Source of the DNA: Mycolicibacterium llatzerense
Lineage (GTDB): Bacteria; Actinomycetota; Actinomycetes; Mycobacteriales; Mycobacteriaceae
Length of the DNA: 64,000 nucleotides
Direction of reading: 5' to 3'
Assembly: GCF_000878195.1 (NCBI RefSeq)
Contig: NZ_JXST01000028.1
Span: 1 to 64,000 of the forward strand
The notes beneath the pieces are model-generated. The model searched no databases, had not been told where the DNA came from, and worked only from the letters and a program-made list of their open reading frames with translations. The translations under genes were made by a program, and so were the position numbers. This document shows, piece by piece, positions 52,120-62,038 of the stretch; position 1 is the stretch's first letter; the number at the start of each line of letters is the position of its first letter.

Positions 52120-53189
52120 AACTCACTGTCGATTCAGGATTGTGGGCGTTGGGGTCCGAGGTCGACGCACCGCCTGAGGTGGCGGTGCTCGAGGTCAGCG
52201 GCGCCGTGCTGGCGTGGACGATCCACGAGCCCGCACAGGTGCTGCGGATTACCTTCACGGACCTGCCCGCCGCGGACTGGTTGTGGCGGTTGGTCGGGGA
52301 GGCCGGCCACGTGGCGGTGGTCGCTGCCGCCGCGGCAGCTGCTACCGACGGCGGCAACGACGTCGACCTTGCCGATGTGCTACCGCTGCCCGAACCCCTT
52401 GCCGCCCTTCGCCGTCTGGCCGTCGGGCACTGGCTGCGCCGGTGGTGGCCGGCCAGCGCCCGCGACGGCATCGCCCCGCTCGATGCCGCGGTGCTCGATG
52501 CCGAGGTGGCGCTGTCGACGGCGGCGCTGGAGGACTACTTCACCCAGGACACCTTGGACTCGGACATCGCCGGACTGCTGGAGCCGCACCGTCGGATGCT
52601 GTCGGGCCTGGCCGCCGCGGGTGATCCGCGGGTGCTCGACCTGGTCCGCGGCTGCGTCAGCCTCGCCGACGAATCTGGGCTGGGCGACTGGTCGGAAGTC
52701 CTTGCGGCACAGGCGCTGCCGCGGCAGGACGACTATGCGCTCGCTGCTGGACAACCCGGTGCGGGAGACGACGGCGCCATCGCGAGCGGCGTCGCATCGG
52801 TCTCGTGGACCGCGGTGCCACCGCGGATATTCGACGCTGCCGAACGCACCATCGACTGGTCTGTGCAGGCGCGTGACGGCGCGGTCGTCGCCGATATCCG
52901 CGTCGCGACAATCGGTTCCGCGGACGGGATAGCGGTGCGTCTGGACTCGGGTTCGATCACCGGTGACGGCACGCTCGACATCGACGGAAACGCCACCCTG
53001 CCGTTGCCGGCCACCGAAACCCAAGCGTGGGGCCACGATTGGACCGGAACCACGGTCGCCATCGGTGCCGACAGCGGCGAGACGGAAGCGGTTCGCGACC
53101 GGGTCCGGCGTTACGTGCGCACCCGGCTCACGGTACCCGGCCCCGATGCGTACCTGGCCGAGATCCTGGCCGCCGAAGCCGACTACTAG
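52116..53189 (+). CDS. Unknown protein, fourth gene of the CHAT operon
   Basis: A 357-residue protein I do not recognise. The first 60 residues are beta-rich (KLTVDSGLWALGSEVDAPPE ... VLAWTIHEPAQVLRITFTDL). A helical middle follows (about 90-200). The C-terminal third is again beta-rich and regular (VSWTAVPPRIFDAAERTIDW ... LDIDGNATLPLPATE), suggesting an Ig-like or carbohydrate-binding-like fold. The GTG overlaps the previous stop by 4 bp, so all four genes of the operon are translationally linked. Confidence 0.75.
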   Translation: MKLTVDSGLWALGSEVDAPPEVAVLEVSGAVLAWTIHEPAQVLRITFTDLPAADWLWRLVGEAGHVAVVAAAAAAATDGGNDVDLADVLPLPEPLAALRRLAVGHWLRRWWPASARDGIAPLDAAVLDAEVALSTAALEDYFTQDTLDSDIAGLLEPHRRMLSGLAAAGDPRVLDLVRGCVSLADESGLGDWSEVLAAQALPRQDDYALAAGQPGAGDDGAIASGVASVSWTAVPPRIFDAAERTIDWSVQARDGAVVADIRVATIGSADGIAVRLDSGSITGDGTLDIDGNATLPLPATETQAWGHDWTGTTVAIGADSGETEAVRDRVRRYVRTRLTVPGPDAYLAEILAAEADY

Positions 53190-53193
53190 ACCG

Positions 53194-54573
53194 TCACCGG
53201 CGAGCGGCCTCGACCGTCACCGCCGGCGCCGTCGCGCCGGGCAGCGGCAACCACGCAACGCCGGGTGTGCCGACCTGTCCGGCCAGCCACGGCAGCGCGG
53301 CGGTGAACGCTTGCGCGGCGTACGGCCAGTCGTGCTTGCCCGGTCGTTCCACCACCGCGCACCGGATGCCACGGGCGCTGCCCAGCCCGCACAACGAATG
53401 TGCCGCAACGGTTTGTGCGGGCAGCGGCCCCCGGGAGAGCTCAGGTCCGTTGATGTCGTACCAGGCGGCGATGTCGTTGTACGAAGTTCGGGACATCACC
53501 GTCATCGGGTCCCAGTCGGCGTATTTGGCAGTGCTGCCACCGAACAGACGCGCGATGGTCTGGGGCCGGTCGCCTGCGTTGGGGGCGATATCCCCGGCGA
53601 TGTCCTGGAATGCGCTGAACAGGTCGGGATGCATGACGGTCAGATCCACCGCGCAGGTGCCGCCCATCGACCAGCCGACGATGCCGCGGTTGCGACGGTC
53701 GTTGCTGACGCCGTACGTGGCGGTCATGAACGGCAACACGTCCTTGATGAGGTGATCGGCGGAGTTGCCGCGCGGTCCGTTGACGCATTCGGTGTCGTTG
53801 TTGAACGCGCCACCGGGATCGACGAAAACCAGGACCGGGGCATTGCCCTGGTGAGCGGCCGCGAAGTCATCGACGGTCTTGATCGCATTGCCGGCTCGCA
53901 GCCAGTCGGCCGGCGTGTTGAATTCGCCGCCGATCATCATCAGCAACGGCAGCCGCGGCGCCGGGTTGCTGGCGAACCACGCCGGCGGCAGGTAGACGTA
54001 CTCGTCGCGATGTTTGAATCCCGATGCCGCCGAGCCTGTTTCGACCTGGACGACGGACCCCTTGTGGGGTATCTGACGCGCCTTCTGCATCGCCGCCACG
54101 GTCTCGGGCCGCGTCTGGTTGGGCACCGGCGCCGAGTTGACCTGTTCCCATGCGGTGTCGAGGTTGGGGAAGTACCCGACCCAGGCGTTCAGCGCCAGCC
54201 CCGTGGACAGCACGCACAGCGGTACCGAGATGACCGCCAGGCCGCGACGCCACCAGCGGGTGGCCCGCCAGCCGACGATCAGCAGCACTGCCGCAGCGCT
54301 CGTGACCGCAGTCCATACCAGCAGCTGGGTCGGCGCGGGTTCGTCAGACCAGCCCTGCGATGCGACGACCCAGCGCGCGGCGGCGGTCAGCGCCACCCCG
54401 AGGGCGACAGCTGCAGGTAACCAGACGGTGCGCCACCGGCGGTTGCGCCAGCCGACTGCGAAGACCAGCACCGCCACCGCGAGGGCCTGGACGGTGTACG
54501 GCAGCCAGCCGTGCGTCAACGAAATATGTTGCTCGGCATAGAGGCTGGCAGTCGTTGCCCCGATCGTCACCAC
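53194..54573 (-). CDS. Membrane esterase of the mycolyltransferase fold (Rv1639c-like)
   Basis: A protein of about 459 residues. Four N-terminal helices (about residues 1-140) are followed by an alpha/beta-hydrolase domain of the esterase D/antigen 85 type, with nucleophile GWSMGG, Asp in the PGGAFNNDTEC region or later, and the catalytic His in ERPGKHDWPYAA. The active domain should face outside the membrane. M. tuberculosis Rv1639c occupies the same place, between uvrA and lysX. The start is uncertain: I use GTG 54573. GTG 54570 is adjacent, and an AGGAGG lies 27 bp further upstream. Confidence 0.8.
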   Translation of the reverse strand: MVTIGATTASLYAEQHISLTHGWLPYTVQALAVAVLVFAVGWRNRRWRTVWLPAAVALGVALTAAARWVVASQGWSDEPAPTQLLVWTAVTSAAAVLLIVGWRATRWWRRGLAVISVPLCVLSTGLALNAWVGYFPNLDTAWEQVNSAPVPNQTRPETVAAMQKARQIPHKGSVVQVETGSAASGFKHRDEYVYLPPAWFASNPAPRLPLLMMIGGEFNTPADWLRAGNAIKTVDDFAAAHQGNAPVLVFVDPGGAFNNDTECVNGPRGNSADHLIKDVLPFMTATYGVSNDRRNRGIVGWSMGGTCAVDLTVMHPDLFSAFQDIAGDIAPNAGDRPQTIARLFGGSTAKYADWDPMTVMSRTSYNDIAAWYDINGPELSRGPLPAQTVAAHSLCGLGSARGIRCAVVERPGKHDWPYAAQAFTAALPWLAGQVGTPGVAWLPLPGATAPAVTVEAARR

Positions 54574-54679
54574 GCCAGGGTGACTCGCAAAGCTGGGAGC
54601 CTCCTGTGTGCCACCTTGGTGCGGACGGCCCTCACCTGGAGGTTCCAGCAAACACCCGAACCGAAGATTCGGCCGCTGT

Positions 54680-57600
54680 TCACCGAGGCTTCGCGAGGGG
54701 GAACGGCAGGGTCTCGCGGATGCTGCGACCGGTGATCAGCATGACCACGCGGTCGACGCCCATACCCAGACCACCCGTCGGCGGCATCGCGTATTCCATG
54801 GCCTGCAGGAAGTCCTCATCCAGTTCCATGGCCTCGGGATCGCCGCCGGAGGCCAGCAGCGACTGTTCCTCGAGTCGCCGGCGCTGTTCCACCGGATCGG
54901 TCAGCTCGCTGTATGCGGTGCCGAGCTCGACACCCCAGGCCACCAGGTCCCAACGTTCGGCGACGCCCGGAATGCTGCGGTGCGGCCGAGTCAGGGGCGA
55001 AACCGAGGTGGGGAAGTCCTTGTAGAACGTCGGTGCCTCGGTGCGGTCTTCGACGAGGTGCTCGTACAGCTCCAGCACGATCGCGCCGGCATCCCAGTGG
55101 CTGCGGTACGGGATCGTGGCGGCGTCGCACAGCTTGCGCAGGGTCGCCACGTCGGTTTCCGGGGTGACGGGCTCGCCCAGCGCCTCGGACACCGCGTCGT
55201 GCACGGTCTTGACGGGCCACACTCCCGAAATGTCAACGGGCGTAAGGCTGCCGTCCGGACCCGGCCGCATGACGACCTGAGCGCCATTGGCCGCCGCCGC
55301 GGCGTTCTGGATGATCTCCCGGCAGCCGTCGATCCAGACGTTGTAGTCGGCGTGTGCCTGATACGCCTCCAGCAGGGTGAACTCGGGGTTGTGGCTGAAG
55401 TCCACCCCCTCGTTGCGGAAGGCGCGGCCAAGCTCGAAGACGCGCTCGACACCGCCCACGCACAGCCGCTTCAGGTACAGCTCGGGCGCGATGCGCAGGT
55501 ACAGATCCAGGTCGTAGGCGTTGATGTGGGTCTCGAACGGACGGGCGTTCGCGCCGCCGTGGATCTGCTGCAGGATCGGGGTCTCGACCTCCAGGAATCC
55601 CTTGCCCACCAACGTTTCCCGGATGGCGTGCAGCACGCGGCTGCGGGCGGTGATCAACTCTCGCGACTCGGTGTTGATGGCCAGATCCAGATATCGGGTG
55701 CGGACGCGGGCCTCGGGGTCAGTCAGGCCCTTCCACTTGTCGGGCAGCGGACGCAGGCACTTGCCGATCAAGCGCCAGTTGTGCGCCAGCACCGACACCG
55801 TGCCGTTGCGGCTGGCGCCCATGACGCCGGTGACCTCGATCAGGTCGCCGAGGTCGATCGCCCCGGTGAACTCCGCCACGGTGCTGTCCGTCAGGAGTGA
55901 ATTGTCCAGCAGCAGTTGGACTTCGCCGGACCAGTCGCGCAGTTGGGCGAAGAGCACACCGCCGTAATCGCGCAGCCGCAGCACGCGACCGGCGACGCAG
56001 ACCACGGTGTCCGCGGCGGATTCCACTGCTTCGGCGACCGTGTGGCTCGGTGCCTGCCCCACGGGGTAGGCGTCAATGCCGCCCGCCTGCAACGCCTCCA
56101 GCTTGGCCATCCGGACCCGTACCTGGTCGGGCAGACGGCGCGCGTCGGTGGTGTCGGACGCCGCTGCTGCCAGGTCGGCCACATCAGGAGCGCTGCCGTC
56201 GGCATGCAGCCGTCCCGACTCGACCAGATTCTTGGGAGCCGCGGTGTGATGGCCGGTGTGGGGTTGTTCGTCGCGCCGGGAGAATGGCAACACCAGGAAG
56301 CCCTCGGCGATCACCGACGCGACCCCGACGCGCGGGATCAGCCGCGCGTCCTCGTAGCAGGCGTAGCGGGGAACCCATTCGGGCAGGTACTTCATGTTGG
56401 AGCGGTACAGCGTCTCCAGCTGCCACCACCGGGAGAAGAAGATCAGCAGCGCGCGCCACAGCCGCAGGATCGGGCCGGCGCCGAGCTGCGACCCCTGCTC
56501 GAATGCCGACCGGAACATCGCGAAGTTCAGCGAAATCCGGGTGACGCCAATCTCTTCCGAGCGCTGGCACAGCTCGCTGACCATCAGCTCGATGGTGCCG
56601 TTGGGGGATGCGGGGGAGCGGCGCATCAGGTCAAGCGACACCCCGTTGTTGCCCCACGGCACCAGGGACAGCATGGCGACGACCTGGCCGTCACCTTGCA
56701 CGGCTTCCACCAGCAGGCAGTCCCCGTCGGCGGGGTCCCCGAGTCGTCCGAGCGCCATCGAGAAGCCGCGTTCGGTCTCGGTATCGCGCCACGCGTCGGT
56801 GTGCGTGATCACCTGGGCCATCTCGTCGGCGCTGATGTCGCGGTGCCGGCGCATCCGCACCGCCAGTCCGGCCCGGCGGGCGCGGGTGACGGCCTGCCGC
56901 ACGGCACGCATGTCGGGCCCGGACAGCTTGAACTGGTCGGGATACAGGATCGCCTCGTCGCCCAGCTGCAGGGCGTTGAGCCCGCCCTGGCGATAGGCCT
57001 CGGCGCCGGTCGAGCTGGCGCCCATCACGCCCGGTGCCCAGCCGTAGGTCTGGCACAGGGCCAGCCAGGCGTCGATGGCGGCCGGCCAGGCCCGCGGGTC
57101 GCCGACGGGATCGCCACTGGCCAGGCAGACGCCTACCTCGACCCGGTAGGTGATGGCCGCGCGGCCGTTGGGCGCGAACACCACCGCCTTGTCGCGGCGG
57201 GTGGCGAAGTAGCCCAGTGAGTCGTTCTTGCCCCACAGCTCGAGCAGCCCGCGGATGGCGGACTCGTCCTCGCCGGTGAGGGCGTTCTCGGCGCGCTGGG
57301 ACTGGAACAGCACGATCGCCGCGACCATCAGCGCCACCGCGCCGAACAGGCCGAACAGCGCATTGAGCAATGCGTGCGGATGGCCACCCTCGAACGCTTC
57401 CTTGCCGACCGCGGCGAAACCGCTGACTCGGTTCACCGCGTAGGCCAGCCGGTAGTCAGGGTCCAGCGGGGGCCGGCCGGGGAACATCTCCAGCAGGCCC
57501 CAGGCCAGCAGGATGCCGACGGCCATGCCTGCGACGAGGGTCAGGGCCGCCTTGAGCAGCGCCCCGCGACGGACCTTGGCCCAGAACTGATTGCGCGACA

Positions 57601-58012
57601 GCAGCAGGACGACGATGACGCTGATGTGGAACACCAGGCCGATCGCCTCGCCGAGGTCCCGCATCACGGTCAGGTCGACCACCGAGAGGTTGCCGGACAG
57701 CAGGCCGTAGATGTTCCAGCCGATGTGGCCGACCATGTAGATCAGCAAAATCCACCAGGCGATCCGCTTGCGCGCCGCGAGTGCGGCGGCCAGCAGCACC
57801 AACACGAACGACCAGGCGAAGCTGGTGTCCGGGAAGTTGAACAGGTAGTCGTTGACGAACTCGCGGGGGATGTGGATCATCCACCGGATCAGCGGCGACA
57901 AGCTGGCGAACAGCGCCAGCGTCGCGACGACACCGACGGTCCAGCCGGCGGCGGCCGGAACCCACCCCAATGTCGTCGGGCGCTGTTGTGGTCTGCTCGA
58001 CGTCAACGTCAT
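54680..58012 (-). CDS. lysX: Bifunctional lysylphosphatidylglycerol synthase / lysyl-tRNA synthetase LysX
   Basis: A 1110-residue fusion protein. The N-terminal 250 residues have about seven membrane helices of the MprF type. Residues about 260-560 form the GNAT-like aminoacyl-phosphatidylglycerol transferase ([20 protein letters not shown]). The C-terminal half is a lysyl-tRNA synthetase with an OB-fold ([21 protein letters not shown]), class II motif 2 ([20 protein letters not shown]) and motif 3 ([16 protein letters not shown]). It transfers lysine from Lys-tRNA to phosphatidylglycerol, lowering membrane charge and giving resistance to cationic peptides. The ATG at 58012 ([14 protein letters not shown]) is chosen; its ribosome-binding site is weak. 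Confidence 0.95.
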   Translation of the reverse strand: MTLTSSRPQQRPTTLGWVPAAAGWTVGVVATLALFASLSPLIRWMIHIPREFVNDYLFNFPDTSFAWSFVLVLLAAALAARKRIAWWILLIYMVGHIGWNIYGLLSGNLSVVDLTVMRDLGEAIGLVFHISVIVVLLLSRNQFWAKVRRGALLKAALTLVAGMAVGILLAWGLLEMFPGRPPLDPDYRLAYAVNRVSGFAAVGKEAFEGGHPHALLNALFGLFGAVALMVAAIVLFQSQRAENALTGEDESAIRGLLELWGKNDSLGYFATRRDKAVVFAPNGRAAITYRVEVGVCLASGDPVGDPRAWPAAIDAWLALCQTYGWAPGVMGASSTGAEAYRQGGLNALQLGDEAILYPDQFKLSGPDMRAVRQAVTRARRAGLAVRMRRHRDISADEMAQVITHTDAWRDTETERGFSMALGRLGDPADGDCLLVEAVQGDGQVVAMLSLVPWGNNGVSLDLMRRSPASPNGTIELMVSELCQRSEEIGVTRISLNFAMFRSAFEQGSQLGAGPILRLWRALLIFFSRWWQLETLYRSNMKYLPEWVPRYACYEDARLIPRVGVASVIAEGFLVLPFSRRDEQPHTGHHTAAPKNLVESGRLHADGSAPDVADLAAAASDTTDARRLPDQVRVRMAKLEALQAGGIDAYPVGQAPSHTVAEAVESAADTVVCVAGRVLRLRDYGGVLFAQLRDWSGEVQLLLDNSLLTDSTVAEFTGAIDLGDLIEVTGVMGASRNGTVSVLAHNWRLIGKCLRPLPDKWKGLTDPEARVRTRYLDLAINTESRELITARSRVLHAIRETLVGKGFLEVETPILQQIHGGANARPFETHINAYDLDLYLRIAPELYLKRLCVGGVERVFELGRAFRNEGVDFSHNPEFTLLEAYQAHADYNVWIDGCREIIQNAAAAANGAQVVMRPGPDGSLTPVDISGVWPVKTVHDAVSEALGEPVTPETDVATLRKLCDAATIPYRSHWDAGAIVLELYEHLVEDRTEAPTFYKDFPTSVSPLTRPHRSIPGVAERWDLVAWGVELGTAYSELTDPVEQRRRLEEQSLLASGGDPEAMELDEDFLQAMEYAMPPTGGLGMGVDRVVMLITGRSIRETLPFPLAKPR

Positions 58013-58067
58013 AAGTTCGGACAATATGCGGTGAAACCTGGGAGTGTCTGCAGAGCCCTGGTCACGG

Positions 58068-58451
58068 CTACCAGACTGGGCCGGTGTACTTCTCGCCCGG
58101 ACCCTGGCCGGGCTCGTCGGGCGCGACGCTCGCCTCACGGAAGGCCAGCTGCAGACTCTTGAGGCCGTCGCGGACCGGGCCGGCGTGCATTCCCAGATAC
58201 TCGGCGGAGGCCTGAACCAGGCCGGCCAGCGCGGTGATGAGGCGACGGGCCTCGTCGAGGTCGCGGTGCGGGCTCTCGTCGGGATCCGCGTCAGCCAGCC
58301 CGAGCTTCTCGGCGGCGGCGCTCATCAGCATGACGGCGGCGCGGGTGATCACCTCGACGGCGGGGATCGCGGCCAGCTCCCGTACCTGGGCTTCCTCAGC
58401 TTCGGTCACTGAGTTTGCGGTGGGGTCACTGGTTAGGTTCGGGTCGGTCAT
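58068..58451 (-). CDS. DUF1844 family protein
   Basis: A 127-residue protein matching DUF1844 ([20 protein letters not shown] ... [19 protein letters not shown]), a small helical protein commonly encoded next to infC in actinobacteria. Function is unknown. The ATG at 58451 is used. It is divergent from infC, and the infC leader begins immediately on the other side. Confidence 0.85.
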   Translation of the reverse strand: MTDPNLTSDPTANSVTEAEEAQVRELAAIPAVEVITRAAVMLMSAAAEKLGLADADPDESPHRDLDEARRLITALAGLVQASAEYLGMHAGPVRDGLKSLQLAFREASVAPDEPGQGPGEKYTGPVW

Positions 58452-58476
58452 GACTGCTAGAGTGTCATGCGCGACC

Positions 58477-58638
58477 GTCCTGGCTTACGTCAGGACAGCA
58501 AGTGGAGTCCCACTCCCACCGTCGGCCTCGCGGCTTGACGGTCCGGTCACAGGCACATTGTGCCTGTTCTGCGTTGTGCGCAGACGGCGTGAGCCGGGAT
58601 CGGTCGGCATTGGGCCCTGCTATATGCAGGGCTTTTCT
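58477..58638 (+). promoter_or_regulatory. Structured 5' leader of infC-rpmI-rplT
   Basis: A run of consecutive hairpins lies in the 259 bp before infC: 58477-58496 (GTCCTG/CAGGAC), 58501-58514 (AGTGG/CCACT), 58518-58542 (ACCGTC/GACGGT), 58549-58567 (ACAGGCACA/TGTGCCTGT), 58569-58583 (CTGCG/CGCAG), then an intrinsic terminator at 58614-58638. IF3 operons in other bacteria carry L20- or IF3-responsive leaders; this arrangement suggests attenuation. Confidence 0.65.
58614..58638 (+). terminator. Intrinsic terminator inside the infC leader (attenuator)
   Basis: A stem of 7 bp (GCCCTGC / GCAGGGC) with loop TATAT, followed directly by TTTTCT. It lies about 73 bp upstream of the infC start, so readthrough must be controlled for the operon to be expressed. 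Confidence 0.7.
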
Positions 58639-58710
58639 GTTCATGCGAACAGATGGCCGGGCCGGGTGTGACCTCTACTTAACAAGTACTGGAACAACCC
58701 GGGAGGCCCC

Positions 58711-59310
<600 letters not shown>

Positions 59311-59379
59311 CAGCAGTCGCGATTGCCCGCAGCGGTTCCCGCCGCCGCGGGCGACCGCTTGGAAAGAAACTGAGGACAC

Positions 59380-59574
59380 ATGCCCAAGGCCAAGACCCAC
59401 AGTGGCGCATCGAAGCGGTTCCGCAAGACCGGAACCGGCAAGATCGTGCGCCAGAAGGCCAACCGTCGCCACTTGATGGAGCACAAGGCCACCAAGCGCA
59501 CCCGTCGTCTCGACGGCCGCGCCGTGGTCGCTGCCAACGACACCGCGCGTGTCGCCAAGATGCTGGCCGGCTAG
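59380..59574 (+). CDS. rpmI: 50S ribosomal protein L35
   Basis: A 64-residue, very basic protein with the L35 signature [20 protein letters not shown] and the C-terminal [16 protein letters not shown] stretch. It is the second gene of the infC-rpmI-rplT operon, with GAGGAC as ribosome-binding site. It is a component of the large subunit. Confidence 0.97.
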   Translation: MPKAKTHSGASKRFRKTGTGKIVRQKANRRHLMEHKATKRTRRLDGRAVVAANDTARVAKMLAG

Positions 59575-59613
59575 TACAGCCCCGCTACCCGAACGAACGA
59601 TAGGAACACTCTC

Positions 59614-60003
59614 ATGGCACGCGTGAAGCGCGCACTGAACGCTCAGAAGAAGCGGCGCACAGTACTGAAGGCCTCGAAGGGCTACCGTGGGCAGCGCTCG
59701 CGGCTCTACCGCAAGGCCAAGGAGCAGCAGCTCCATTCGTTGACCTACGCCTACCGCGACCGTCGTGCCCGCAAGGGTGACTTCCGGAAGCTGTGGATCA
59801 CGCGTATCAACGCGGCGGCCCGCGAGAACGGCGTCACCTACAACCGCCTGATCCAGGGTCTGAAGCTGGCCGGCGTCGAGGTTGACCGCAAGAACCTGTC
59901 GGAGATCGCGATCAGCGATCCCGCCGCGTTCACCGCGCTGGTCGAGGTGGCCAAGGCCGCTCTGCCCGCCGACGTCAACGCTCCGTCCGGAGAGGCTGCC
60001 TGA
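59614..60003 (+). CDS. rplT: 50S ribosomal protein L20
   Basis: A 129-residue L20 ([20 protein letters not shown], then [16 protein letters not shown] and [14 protein letters not shown]). The C-terminal globular part is the rRNA/mRNA-binding domain that represses this operon in several bacteria. AGGAAC precedes the ATG. The stop lies directly before, or overlaps, the tsnR gene. Confidence 0.97.
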   Translation: MARVKRALNAQKKRRTVLKASKGYRGQRSRLYRKAKEQQLHSLTYAYRDRRARKGDFRKLWITRINAAARENGVTYNRLIQGLKLAGVEVDRKNLSEIAISDPAAFTALVEVAKAALPADVNAPSGEAA

Positions 60004-60044
60004 GTCTGACTACAGACTCAGCGCTCACCGAGCGATCTGCCCGG

Positions 60045-60785
60045 GTGGTCGCTGCAGCCAAGCTGCAGCGCCACGTCGGGCGCAAACGCGCCGGGCGCTT
60101 CCTTGCCGAGGGACCCAACCTCGTCGAGGCAGCGCTGCGGCGCGGTCTTGTTTCTGAGGTCTTTGCGACCGAAGCCGCGCTGGACCGGTTCGGCGCGCTG
60201 CTCGACGGTGCCCCGGTTTCGGTGGTCACCGAGAAGGCCGCAAAGGCGTTGTCGGAGACCGTCACTCCCGTCGGGCTCGTTGCGGTCTGCGCGCTGCCCG
60301 AGTCGTCCCTGGAGTCCGTGCTGGCCACGGAGCCGCGGCTGTTGGCGGTCGCTGTGGGCATGTCGGAGCCGGGCAACGCCGGCACCCTGATCCGCATCGC
60401 AGACGCCATGGGCGCCGATGCGGTGGTGTTCGCCGGGCACAGCGTGGACCCCTACAACGGCAAGTGCCTGCGGTCCTCGGCGGGCAGCATCTTCTCGCTA
60501 CCGGTGGTGGTGGATCCCGATGCGGCCGCAGTGGTTTCGGCGATCCGGGGCAGTGGCATCGAGGTGCTCGCGACGGCGCTGGATGCTTCTGTCGACATCC
60601 GCGCCGCCGATCTGTCGGCGCGCACCGCGTGGCTGTTCGGGCCCGAGGCGCACGGCCTGCCCGCTTACCTGGTGGCCCTGGCGTCGCAGCGGGTGCACAT
60701 TCCGATGCGGGGGAGCGCCGAGAGCCTCAATGTCGCAGCCGCGGCGTCGATCTGCCTGTACGAGAGCTCCCGCGCCCACTCCTGA
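60045..60785 (+). CDS. tsnR: TrmH/SpoU family RNA 2'-O-methyltransferase (TsnR-like)
   Basis: A 246-residue SPOUT methyltransferase. The substrate-binding N-domain is RHVGRKRAGRFLAEGPNLVE, and the knotted SAM site has VGMSEPGNAGTLIRIADAMG, LFGPEAHGLP and IPMRGSAESLNVAAAASICLYE. It methylates a ribose in rRNA or tRNA. GTG 60045 is the first standard start, but the frame upstream (ALTERSARV) resembles the N-terminus I recall for M. tuberculosis Rv1644, so translation may begin at a CTG (60000 or 60006), 4-10 bases after GGAGAGG. It follows rplT with no gap. Confidence 0.87.
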   Translation: MVAAAKLQRHVGRKRAGRFLAEGPNLVEAALRRGLVSEVFATEAALDRFGALLDGAPVSVVTEKAAKALSETVTPVGLVAVCALPESSLESVLATEPRLLAVAVGMSEPGNAGTLIRIADAMGADAVVFAGHSVDPYNGKCLRSSAGSIFSLPVVVDPDAAAVVSAIRGSGIEVLATALDASVDIRAADLSARTAWLFGPEAHGLPAYLVALASQRVHIPMRGSAESLNVAAAASICLYESSRAHS

Positions 60786-60792
60786 TTCGGCC

Positions 60793-62034
60793 CTAGGCCA
60801 ACAGCCCCTTGGCGACGTGGGTGATCTGCACTTCGTTGCTGCCGGCGTAGATCATCAGCGACTTGGCGTCGCGCGCAAGCTGCTCGACGCGGTACTCGGT
60901 CATGTAGCCGTTGCCGCCGAACAGCTGGATGGCGTCCATGGCCACGTCGGTGGCGGCCTGCGAGCAGTACCACTTCATCGCCGACGCCTCGGCCAGCGGA
61001 ATCTGGCGGCCGGCCTGACCGGACTCGATCACGCGGAACAGCATGTTGCGCACGTTCATCCGGGCGACCTCCATGCTGGCCAGCTTGAGCTGGATCAGCT
61101 GGAACTGCCCGATCTCCTTGCCCCACAGCGTGCGGGTCTTGGCGTAGTCGATGCACAGCCGCAGACATTCCTCGATGATGCCCAGCGACATGGACACCAC
61201 GCCGACGCGTTCGGCCGAGAAGCTCGACCGGGCGCTGTCGCGGCCGTCGCCGGCCTTGTTGTCCTCGGTCTCACCGAGCAGCCGGTCGCGGCCGAGCCGG
61301 ACGTTGTTGAAGAACAGCTCACCGGTGCGCGATGAGTGAATGCCCATCTTGCGGAATGGCTTTGACTGGACGAAGCCCTCCATGCCGCGGTCGAGCACGA
61401 AGGTCAGCACCTTGCGGTCGCGCTTGTCGGCGCCGTCGCCCTCATCCAGCTTGGCGTACACGACGACGACGTCGGCGTCGGGACCGTTGGTGATGAACGT
61501 CTTCTGGCCGTTGAGGATGTAGTCTTCGCCGTCGCGCACGACGTAGGACTTCATGCCGCCGAATGCGTCTGAGCCCGAGTCTGGTTCGGTGATGGCCCAA
61601 GCACCGACCTTCTCGTAGGTCACCAGGCCGGGCAGCCAGCGCTCCTGCTGGGCCAGGGTGCCGCGGCTCTGGATGGTGGGCACCGTCAGGCCCAGGCTGA
61701 CGCCCACGCCGGTGACCAGACCCGAACTGACGCGGCACAATTCACTGATCAGCACCATGCCCATGCCGGCTTGATCGGGTCCGCCGCCGAACATCCCGCC
61801 CGACGCCCGCTGCTTGCCTTCCGACGCCTCGCCCGAACGCAGACGGGACAGCCGCCGCTCCAGCGACTCTCGCGCCATCACGTCGATTCCGAAGGTAGCG
61901 AACAGCTTTCGGATGATCGGGTACGGCTCCATGTCGCCGCCCTCGAGGTCGTCGAGGTGCGGGCGGATTTCTTTGTCCACGAACTCGCGAACGGCGTCGC
62001 GCACGGCAATATCGACGTCGGACCAATCAAGCAT
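60793..62034 (-). CDS. Acyl-CoA dehydrogenase
   Basis: A 413-residue FadE-type flavoenzyme. Motifs are VGAWAITEPDSGSDA (FAD/substrate loop), ILNGQKTFITNGPDAD, GRDRLLGE and the C-terminal MDAIQLFGGNGYMTEYRVEQ followed by QITHVAKGLL. The catalytic Glu is probably in the ARDAKSLMIYAGSNEVQ region. It oxidises an acyl-CoA, passing electrons to ETF. It is downstream of, and 4 bp from, the DUF2236 gene; the two form a leftward operon. It is not part of the M. tuberculosis order at this position. Confidence 0.93.
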   Translation of the reverse strand: MLDWSDVDIAVRDAVREFVDKEIRPHLDDLEGGDMEPYPIIRKLFATFGIDVMARESLERRLSRLRSGEASEGKQRASGGMFGGGPDQAGMGMVLISELCRVSSGLVTGVGVSLGLTVPTIQSRGTLAQQERWLPGLVTYEKVGAWAITEPDSGSDAFGGMKSYVVRDGEDYILNGQKTFITNGPDADVVVVYAKLDEGDGADKRDRKVLTFVLDRGMEGFVQSKPFRKMGIHSSRTGELFFNNVRLGRDRLLGETEDNKAGDGRDSARSSFSAERVGVVSMSLGIIEECLRLCIDYAKTRTLWGKEIGQFQLIQLKLASMEVARMNVRNMLFRVIESGQAGRQIPLAEASAMKWYCSQAATDVAMDAIQLFGGNGYMTEYRVEQLARDAKSLMIYAGSNEVQITHVAKGLLA

Positions 62035-62038
62035 GTAT

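Noticed and set aside
55916-57220. 434-codon plus-strand frame
   Set aside because: Antisense to lysX, whose domains are complete and continuous.
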